Source of the DNA: Mactra quadrangularis
Taxonomy: Eukaryota; Mollusca; Bivalvia; Venerida; Mactridae
Direction of reading: 5' to 3'
Length of the DNA: 64,000 nt
Assembly: GCA_025267735.1 (NCBI GenBank)
Contig: CM046307.1
Location: forward strand, 39,051,231 to 39,115,230
In this document: piece by piece, positions 1-9,700 of the stretch
How positions within the stretch are numbered: the stretch's first letter is position 1
Layout of the letters: each line of letters opens with the position of its first letter
The notes under the pieces: model-generated
Told to the model about the DNA's origin: nothing
What the model saw: only the letters and a program-made list of their open reading frames with translations
Database searches by the model: none
Translations under genes and position numbers: made by a program

Positions 1-553
1 TCTAAATGCCAACCGATTTTGGTAGATTAAAGAAGTCAAGATCCTAACCAATTGTGTCTATTAGATCAGTGTTAATGCTTACCGAATTTGGTAGATTTTT
101 GAAGTCAAGATGCCAACCGATTTTCGTCTAAATTTTCAGTCTGAATGCCAACCGATTTTCGTCGTTTTTTAGCGGTAAGATGCCAACCGATTTTCGTTTA
201 TTTGTTCCGTCTAAATGTCAACCGATTTTCGTCGTTTCTTAGTGGTAAGATGCCAACCGATTTTCGTCTATTTGTTCCGTCTAAATGCCAACCGATTTTC
301 GTCTATTTGTTCCGTCTAAATGCCAACCGATTTTCGTCTATTTGTTCCGTCTAAATGCCTACCGATTTTCGTCTATTTGTTCAGTCTGAATGCCAACCGA
401 TTTTCGTCTATTTGTTCCGTCTAAATGCCAACCGATTTTTGCTATTTGTTCAGTCTAAATGCCAACCGATTTTTGTCTATTTGTATCGGTTATATAGTTG
501 TCAACCGATTTTCGTTAATTTATTTAGTCTAAATTCCATCCGATTTTCGTCTA
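1..553 (+). repeat. 35-bp tandem repeat array, forward orientation
   Basis: A core of ATGCCAACCGATTTTCG recurs with a 35-bp period (for example at 250, 285 and 320). The first units, 1-130, are more diverged. Open frames through this block are by-products of the repeat and not genes. The same unit occurs in reverse orientation at 2437-3352. Confidence 0.93.
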
Positions 554-561
554 TAACCTAA

Positions 562-676
562 CCTAACCCTAGGTGTTATAACCAGTACTGGTCTTCCCTT
601 CCACAAGGCCCGAAACTTCTCCATATTATCTGATCAATGGAGCAATTCACATTTTCAAATTTTCATACTCCTTCTG
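562..676 (-). mobile_element. SINE-B fragment (tRNA-derived, tail part)
   Basis: This matches the interior and tail of the element at 31056-31332, including shared blocks around TAACCAGTACT and AACTTCTCCATATTATCT. The tRNA-like head is missing. It abuts the end of the 35-bp array. Confidence 0.7.
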
Positions 677-1852
677 GACACGATATTCCAATTCCCCGTG
701 CAGTCGAGAAAACGAACTACTATTGTACTCTTATTCAAATGTAGTCACGTTTAAACTCATTGGTATTTGTCATCAACCCTTGATATCAAATAATATTTGC
801 AGCACTCCATTTACATCATTGAAATAAAATGAAATTGACCCAAACATATAAAAAACAAGGTTTACATTTCAATAAATTCATTTATTGGACATAATATATC
901 AATAACTTGTCATGTTTAAAACTTGTGTCATTTTCATGCATATAGTTGTTAATAGATAGCGGGTTTAGGGGAAAAAGTTTCTGTATTTTGTAACTCATTT
1001 AACCCTTATATAGATCTTATTGGAATATAATGGGCAAATTCTAAAGATAAATAAAAAAAATACTATGGTGTGAAAATGTTGACATAAACTCGACTGAATT
1101 TACATTTTATGAAAACGGTCTTAACTGTAGATTTATACAAGAGATGTAAGTTATAGATTTTGCAAGAATGATGCCATCTTTAAGTATGTTACGGCCTTAG
1201 AAAAAAATGTCTTCAATTTTTACTGTTAGATTTTCGGTCATATTTGCAACATTTTTGTCAAAAACATTAACAAGTTGAATGTAAGACATGTTCAAAACAT
1301 TGTTTGTACAGCCTGCTTCAGCCAGTTATAGACAGTGACGACAGAGAAAATTTAATAGAGCACTTTGTTAAAAATCACAGTTATATAGAATCCCTGAACA
1401 ACATACTCATAATATATAAATTATTATAAAGGCTTTATTGATATAGGCTACGGAGTCAGGCAGTGCCAATCTTCCTTAAGAGTATCTTAACAAACACTGT
1501 TTACCTATTGTTTACAGCAAGCATGATAAAAATAGAAACAAAATATACACAATTAGAAAAAATAACAGTTCAACGATCATTTAAGGAACTCCAGTATTCC
1601 AACATAAATTATATTTATGTTTGAAAGAATGTAAATTCGGACAGTTTGTATCTCATTTGGCAATGACTCCAAGGTCTGGGTATTTTAGATATTTTGTGTA
1701 AGTTCCAGTGTAGGCTTAGGTGCATAAATAAGTTGATTATTATCTTAAGACCTTTAATGGTGGGTGAATTCTATATTATTTCTACTGAATTTTTGTTTTG
1801 AGGAGATAATTTTTTATTGATTTGTACATGATTCTTGTATATATTTAGGATA
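677..1852. other. AT-rich stretch without recognisable feature
   Basis: No coding-like frame, no RNA gene and no clear repeat was seen here. It may be intron or upstream sequence of the gene whose first visible exon is at 3609. Confidence 0.5.
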
Positions 1853-1914
1853 AAGATGACAACCGATTTTTGCCTGTATGTATAGTCCAAATGCATACCG
1901 TTTTTGTCTATTTA
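1853..1914 (+). repeat. Degenerate units of the 35-bp repeat
   Basis: Two diverged cores, ACAACCGATTTTTG and ATGCATACCGTTTTTG, lie between the two main arrays. They suggest the arrays were once one larger locus or were seeded several times. Confidence 0.6.
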
Positions 1915-2436
1915 AAGAGTATATATGATTTTTAATCAGCATTTTTTTGAAGTTCATCCATTTTGTGGAACAAGTTCTTGTGAGGGTGGATTGTATCCTT
2001 TTTTCCAAAATAATCGTGGCTGCCCTTTTTAAAATCCAATGGGAATTTCTATTAGACTGTGATTACAGTTTCCCCATAAAGATATGTACATTTTCCCCAC
2101 GCGAGCAATAAATCTTAAACGTTCGCGTTAATCAGTCAAAAGCTCAAAAAACCAAAATCCAGAAATATTTTTATCTACAAATTATCGAAATTTCGTTAAC
2201 ATAATACTTGGACAAATCGTCCAAGTTCCGGAGACATAAAACAAATTGAAACTAGACAAAATCCGTCGACGTATTACTTATATGAGTTATCCTGAATACG
2301 TCGACAAATAACGTGTAAAATTTGTAAAACTCAATTGACTAATCCGTTCTAAAAATCGCTCTAATTTATTGATATATCACTTCTAAAATCTTCAAAAATC
2401 CATTGACATAGAGCTTCTAAAAGAATCAAATTTTTT
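1915..2436. other. Spacer, nothing recognised
   Basis: AT-rich sequence between the degenerate units and the reverse array. A short inverted motif GTCGACGTATT / AATACGTCGAC occurs at about 2266-2305. No gene was seen. Confidence 0.45.
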
Positions 2437-3352
2437 AATAGATCCAAGCTAAACAAAACGACGAAAAACGGTTGGCATTTATACAGAACAAATAGACGAA
2501 AATCAGTTAGTATCTTACCCCTAAAAAACGACGAAAATCGGTTGGCATTCAGACTGAACAAATAGACGAAAATCGGTTGGCATCTAGCAGCTACATATAG
2601 AAGAGAATCGGTTGGGATCCAAGCTAAACAAAACGACGAAAAACGGTTGGCATTTAGACTAAACAAATAAACGACAACGGTTGTCATCTAACCCCTACAA
2701 AACGACAAAAAAACGGTTGGCATTTAGACGGAACAAATAGACGAAAATCGGTTGGCATCTTACCCCTAAAAAACGACAAAAATCGGTTGGCATTTAGACG
2801 GAACAAATAGACGAAAATCGGTTGGCATCTTACCCCTAAAAAACGACGAAAATCGGTTGGCATTCAGACGGAACAAATAGACGAAAATCGGTTGGCATTT
2901 AGACGGAACAAATAGACGAAAATCGGTTGGCATCTTACCCCTAAAAGACGACGAAAATCGGTTGGCATTTAAACGGAACAAATAGACAAAAATCGGTTGG
3001 AATTTTACCGCTAAAAAACGATGAAAATCGGTTGGCATTCAGACTGAACAAATAGACGAAAATCGGTTGGCATTTAAACGGAACAAATAGACGAAAATCG
3101 GTTGGCATCTTACCCCTAAAAAACGACGAAAATCGGTTGGCATTCAGACTGAACAAATAGACGAAAATCGGTTGAAATCTAGCAGCTACATATAGAAGAG
3201 AATCGGTTGGGATCCAAGCTAAACAAAACGACGAAAAACGGTTGGCATTTAGACGGAACAAATAAAAGACAACGGTTGTCATCTAACCAGGGTCTAACCC
3301 TGACTACTTTCATCAAAAATCGGTTGGCATGAAATCGACGAAAATCGGTTGA
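2437..3352 (-). repeat. 35-bp tandem repeat array, reverse orientation, with higher-order copy
   Basis: This holds the reverse complement of the 1-553 unit (CGAAAATCGGTTGGCAT) in more than 20 copies. A segment of about 175 bp at 2521-2693, with a variant containing AGCAGCTACATATAGAAGAG, is repeated at 3115-3289. That shows a higher-order duplication inside the array. Its open frames follow the repeat and are not genes. Confidence 0.92.
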
Positions 3353-3608
3353 GAAACATTGAATCCCGTCAGCGACAGGTGTTTACTTGTAAGGGTGTGA
3401 ATGGACGGAGTCAACTCTCGTTTATACACTAAGCAGTAGTATTTGCCAGTTATACAGGATAGAATAAACACTTCGCCCGCATTTTTTGCCCTGCTCAGTT
3501 CGTACTTGAATCTAATGTGTAAGGAGTAATCTTTAGTTTGGATTTGTTAGGTTTCATTGTGCACGAAAGTCTTTCTGTATTTCAATATGTTGTTCTAATG
3601 TTTTACAG

Positions 3609-3705
3609 CGATGTGAAAGAGATCTCAAAAAATATTTAGAAATAAGGAATACATATCAGATTATGGGTCGTAAAAGACAAACCAATGAGCTGCTTACACA
3701 ACAAG
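3609..3705 (+). CDS. Gene 1 exon: LU-domain part
   Basis: The acceptor TTTTACAG precedes 3609 and a GTATTG donor follows 3705. The frame is open from the first base (phase 0) to a phase-1 end, matching the next exon. Its one cysteine plus an IMGRKR stretch before the downstream CC...CN fits LU domains of invertebrate receptors. This exon is less certain than the others. Confidence 0.6.
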
Positions 3706-6700
3706 GTATTGTAATCGTCTGTTTGGTCTTTCTGATTACTCGATCACAAATTTGATTAATGTTTGATATTTTAAAAATACCTGTCAACGTCTGTTATTGT
3801 GTTACATGTACGAAAATGAATTATTACTATTATACGACAGACTGACCTAAGATTATGAGAAAATACAATCCAAAGCGGTTACTCTAATATACGAAAAGGA
3901 CTTTTTGGGCGAAAAGGCGCAAAAAGAACTTTTACCGGCGAAAAGGCGCAAAAAGGACACTAATATACGAAAAGGACATTTTTTCGTCAAAAATATTCAT
4001 CTATTATAATATGAAAAGAGGCTGAATTTGAGCTAAAAGACGTTCAATTCTAAGCAAAAAGGACTTTTAGCGGCAAAAATGCGCAAAAAAGTACACTATT
4101 ATACGAAAAGGACATTTTTTTCGTAAAAAAAAAGAGTATGAAAAGGACTTAATGCTGGCGAAAAGACTTCAATACGAGGCAAAAAGGACATTTACCAGGC
4201 GAAAAGGCGCTATAATAGAACACTATTAAACGAAAAGGACATTTTTGCATCCGTTCTTGCATTGAAATAAGTATGCAAAGGACTTTTTGCGGGCGAAAAG
4301 ACTTCAATACGAGGCAAAAAGGACATTTACCAGGCGAAAGGCACTAGAAAGTACACTAATATACGAAAAGGACATTTTTTTCGTCAAAAAATCTTTTGAG
4401 CGCCTTTTCGCCGGTAAAAGTCCTTTATGCCTCGTATTGAAGTCTTTTCGCCCGCATTAAGTCCTTTTCATACTCTATCTAATGCATGAACGGATGCAAA
4501 AATGTCCTTTCGTATAATTGTGTACTTTTGAGCGCCTTTTCGCCGGTAAAAGTCCTTCTTGCCTCGAATTGACAGTCTTTTCGCTCAAATTCAGCCCTTT
4601 TCATAGTATAATAAATGATTTTGTTGACGAAAAAATGTCATTTTCGTATATTAGTGTACTTTCTAGTGCCTTTTCGCCGGTAAAAGTCCTTTATGCCTCG
4701 TATTGAAGTCTTTCCGCCCACATTAAGTCCTTTTCATACTCTATTTAATGCATGAACAGATGCGCAAATGTCCTTTTTGTATATTAATGACGTGTTTTGC
4801 GCCTTTTCGCTTGTAAAAGTCCTTTTTGTGTCGAATATTAAGTTTTTTTTGCCGGATTTAAGTCCTTTTAAGACTCTTATCCAGAGTTTGAAAAGACGAT
4901 ATTTTAAAATGTCCTTTTCGTATATTAGTGTCCTTTTTGCGCCTTTTCGCCGGTAAATGTCCCTTTTGCGCCTTTTCGCCCAAAAAGTCCTTTTCGTATA
5001 TTAGTGTAACCCCAATCAAAGCGCCAATAGCGCTGTCAGACATGGGGTTTTGGTAGGGTATATGGATGTATACAACTCATATACAAGCGATACAAAAGAA
5101 ACCCTTACCTTATATAAACTAGATAAGATATACACGTGCTTCTTATCGTCTGCTTGTTAACGCGTAATGCGGACTTTATTAATTGCAGTGGTAATTCTCC
5201 CTTTATTTGCGCGCGCACAACCGAATGTAATCGTCCGCGACAAATTTTGATGTGGATTTGTCACAGTCCACTACTAAACATGGGGAAACCCCATGTAAAA
5301 ATTAAGTCACAAAACAGTAACATTAGTAGCAGCAATCGCGTAGTTATAGACTGCGCACATATGGATCGAGGGGTCCCGGCTCTAATTCCGCTAAGGACTA
5401 ATTTCCACATGCAAGAAATTTACATGAGATGCCTCACTTCATACATGTGTGAATGGGTACCTACGAGGGTGGTTTAATTCCGTTGCGCCAATATGTCGAC
5501 TGCGCTTAGCGAAGTGAAAGACAATTTTTATTTCATTAACATGTTAATTGTATTGTTAATTATATAGATGAAAAATTGATATTTCTGCGTATAAAGAGTC
5601 CAATGGAATATTATAGGGACATAATTAACAGTTTGATATAATCATCTGTACGTTTAGAAGTTTAATAAAGCCGTTTTAGAATACTTTTGTCTGCGATTAT
5701 CATCATAAGTGTAACAGACTTGCAAATAGGTCTTTCATTCAGTAGTTTTAGTACTTTGATTCATATTGCTGTTTTGTCACATTTAGTACTTTGATTCATA
5801 TTGCTGTTTTGTCACATTCAGTACTTTTAGATCTTTGATTCATATTGCTGTTTTATTGTAGATGTGGCCTGTGATATCAGTTGTTGCTCAGATGATTTGT
5901 GTAATGGTAACTGTACAGCATTACAACAGCCACATCTAACCACGAGTGAACCATTAACAGCAACATCATCTATGGCTGTTCCAACAATAACAACTACAGC
6001 TATAACTTCATCTTCGACCAGCGCACCTACTACAATCTTGCCGTCTACGTCGACAACAGTCTCGACATTGCAAACAAAGCCAACAACGACATCAACCCCT
6101 ATAACACAAGCTCCGAGTACGGAAGGACCATTGATATGTTTATCAAACCCCTGTCTCAGAGGTCAATGCTTAGAGTACCGTGATACATTTTACTGCAAAT
6201 GTCCCAAAGGTTATATAGGCAGACAGTGTGAAGAAAGTAAGTTTATTTTCAGTTTATGGCCACAAAAAGTTCTTCATGTGTTCTACGGATTTTTCTGAGG
6301 AAAATGACGCGAGAAGCGAAGAATAAAAATCTTAATTCAGTTGCTTTATATAGCGGTTTGACTAAACTTTTATGAGCGACCGAGGAAATAAAAAACAATT
6401 CTTTGTAAAACCCGTCAAATTAAGGTGCGAGCGAATCCATATAACATATGATCAACTTGTTGTGGCCTTATGAACCAACTATTTTGCTACTGTTTGTTTC
6501 AAGACGGAAACTCTTCCTCCTTTTTTATTTGTTTGTGGCGACCCTTTTATAGCAAAAGATAGAAATATGTAAATGAATGCTCACTCTTTGCTTTTTACTT
6601 GTGTGGAAGATCTGTGTTTTTGATTGTTGCTGTTCCTATTGTCAATATTCAGCATCAATGGACCGTATTATTAAAGCTCTTACATTCAATTTTTATCACG

Positions 6701-9700
6701 AATTCAACTTCAATAGATTACTTAAAAAATATAATTTCAAAGAATGACCGTAAAAATTATTTTATGACCAAACTGTACGATAGTATACCCTCTGGGAATC
6801 GAACCTACAACCTCTCGATCTGTATACTTGTGTGCTACTGACTAAGTTAGCCGGGCGGGCAATCTTCTTTAAATATTCTTTCAGCTAGGAATATATGTGG
6901 AATGGAAATATAATTTAATTCTCAAATACATGTATTGCAGATATATTTGCACAAACAACAAAAACACCGTCAACGCCATTTTCATCAACCACAACAAAAA
7001 CAACAGCAAAATCGACGCCTAGCATCTCTTCGATTGGCGGGTCGATTTCCTCTTCAGTATCGTGTAGCTCTTCTACTAGCGGAACATCATCTTGTACGTC
7101 ATTAACTTCCGGTGGTACCTCATGTATCTTTACAGCTTCCGGTGGAATATTTTGTAACTTTACAACTTCCGGGAGACATGACGGTACTTCGTCATTAGTT
7201 TCAAGGTCGGTGTCGTCGTCGACCTCTGCATGTAAAGGAGCTGAAAACGTCACTTTTGTTTCTATTGGTGACGGACCAAGTTATCACATAAGGTAAATGA
7301 TATTTCGAACCCCCCCCCAGAATTTCCAAAATGTACCTTTCAATTTATTGACAGTAATTCATTTTTAGGTAGCATGAAGCAATTTTTCTCGATGCTTGAT
7401 ATAGATTTAATGGTTATGTAGTATTTATTATTAGTACATTGTGTGTTGCATTATTTTGCAAAATGAGTATATATGATGTGGTTGGGGTTCGAAAGTTTGG
7501 ACCCCCCTAGAAAAAAATCCTGATCGGTCTTGCCGTCGGTGTTGCTGTTGCTTGAATGTTAACGTTTTTAAAAGTCTCCCATGCTATCCAGAATAGTGTA
7601 TTTAAAGTTGGTATACTTATTCAATGGGACTATGTCAAACATACTGTGAAGGGACATACCTCTGGTCCTTTGATATTTAAATAATTGCAAACATTGATCA
7701 TATGATTTCAGCGCCTATAATCATCAACTCGTCACCCATTCGGAAGCCATACAGAAATGTGCCGAGTACTGTTCAAGACTTCTACGTATTGACAACATAG
7801 ACAAACTGCACTTAGTAAGGCAATATATGAAGAACAAAATGCAAGGTAACTAACATTATCTTTTTTTTATTATAAAATTCTAATAAGACGTCATTTCGAG
7901 ACGCCATTAATTTTAATACATCCTTTTACAATGGCAAGCACATGCATCACAATTCTTAATGAAACGCTTTGATTTGTGAAAATAGTTCTTCTTTCAGAAA
8001 ATTTTAGCGCCAAAAACTGCTATTTTAAAACCATCATTATAATGTCATTTTGTAATGTCATTTACATAAAAATGCCATTTTATAAAGAAATATTATGCTT
8101 ATTGCCTATAGTTTTTGTCCAGTAAAATAGGCTTTCATGTTTGACGTTAGTTCGTATGTCAATCTTCAAAGTTTCAAAGTTTTATTTCAACCTAGGCATG
8201 TAATATGCATCAGGTTATAACAAGAACAAAAAGCCAAAACAAACAAACATGGCAACACGGAATGTGAAAATTCAAGATGATCCAACCATCACTGTGTATC
8301 ACTAAGTAAGTCCTTAAAAAAAATTTCAATGAATTAATGGAGAAAAAAATATCAGTATTATTCCAAGGGAGACTACTTGTGATGTAGACCTTGAGTTTGA
8401 TTAATACGTAATTGTCTCCCCTGCCTAGTAATAAACACTATATCTGTAATTTTGTGTCAGTGATAGTTGGAGAATCTTCAAGCATACAATTAAACAACAA
8501 TTGAGATCATAAAAAATATAATACATGTACAAACAAATACAATAGATGTTCAGGGTTAGGGCTGTGTACTGTTTGGGGAGAATGAGTTATTTAAATTTTG
8601 ACATTATAGTTTTACAAAATAAAGCTAATCTTAACAGAGTATGGTAATCATTACTGTTCATCAGTTTCTCAAGTGTAAATATATTAGGATGAGAAGTGAA
8701 ATGATTATCAATAAATTTCTTTTGTGATTCTTTGAAAAATCCACATTCAAACAGGTAATGAAATTCATCTCCAAGAGACTGCCTGACACACTTGTGACAT
8801 GTTCTTAGATTTCTATCCATATGCAAATGTCTGCCCTTTTCAATGGGTAGCATGTGATTAGTCGTTCTATATTTACATAGTATCTTACACAAATTTCCAG
8901 GTAAAGTATCTAAGTTTTTCTCAAAACCAAATTCTTTTTTAAAACAGTTTACACTAAACATTCAGGGGAATCTGTTATAATAGCATGCCAATTTTGCAAA
9001 AACTGATCTTTTAATCTACACTCTACTATATTTTTAAAATGGCTAAAATTATCAACATGCTGAGATTCAAAATAATATGAAAGACCAAGTTCATTAAGAG
9101 TGTTATTGACATAAGATATCCCAGGTGAAACAATAACATTTGACACATGTAAGGCAAGAATTGTTTTAAATAAAACATTAGATATCTTATCATCTTTAGA
9201 CTGATCAAGTCTAAAGATGATAAGATATCTAATGTTTTTAATTTGTAATTCAAGAGGCGTTTGACCAGTTTCTCCATAAATCATGCAATGTATGATTGTG
9301 GTGTAGATGCTTTGAGATTAAGTATCAATTTACAAAAACGTAATTGAAATTGTTCAAGAAGCTGTAAATGTTCAATACCACAAGCCTCGCAACCATATAA
9401 CAGAATAGGTACAACCATACTGTTAAACAAGTGTAACTGTATAGAAACAGGTAAGTTTAATTTTCTAGATTTCTTAACAACAGAAAACATAGCCTTTCTA
9501 GCTTGTTCTATTATTCTTTGTTTTGCTTTATAAAATTTACCATTCAAATTAAAAAGCACTCCTAGGTATGAGAAGTCTTCAACAATTTGTAACTCTCTGC
9601 CGTTATAAGAAAAATTTACATTATTTTTGTTAAATTTATGTGAACTAAAAATTAAAATTTTAGTTTTATCCTCATTTACTTGGAGGTCCCAAATTTTTCA

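Noticed and set aside
145..561. Open reading frames in the forward 35-bp array
   Set aside because: They follow the repeat unit, shift with its phase and have no independent coding signal.
2361..3282. Three reverse-strand open frames of 90-113 codons
   Set aside because: Translated 35-bp repeats of the same kind as at 145-561.
1..3352. CRISPR-like spacing in the 35-bp arrays
   Set aside because: There are no unique spacers; the whole unit repeats, and the genome is eukaryotic.
4518..5043. Short open frames around the GAAAAGGAC repeats
   Set aside because: Products of the foldback repeat; no codon or domain signal.
5136..5477. 113-codon frame
   Set aside because: It begins inside a dispersed element with a second copy at 25138 where the frame is not kept.
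6599..6841. 80-codon frame
   Set aside because: Lies in an intron of gene 1 and runs into a SINE head.
6915..7253. 112-codon reverse frame rich in acidic residues
   Set aside because: Shadow of the Ser/Thr-rich exon 6941-7292, which fits phase-matched splicing.
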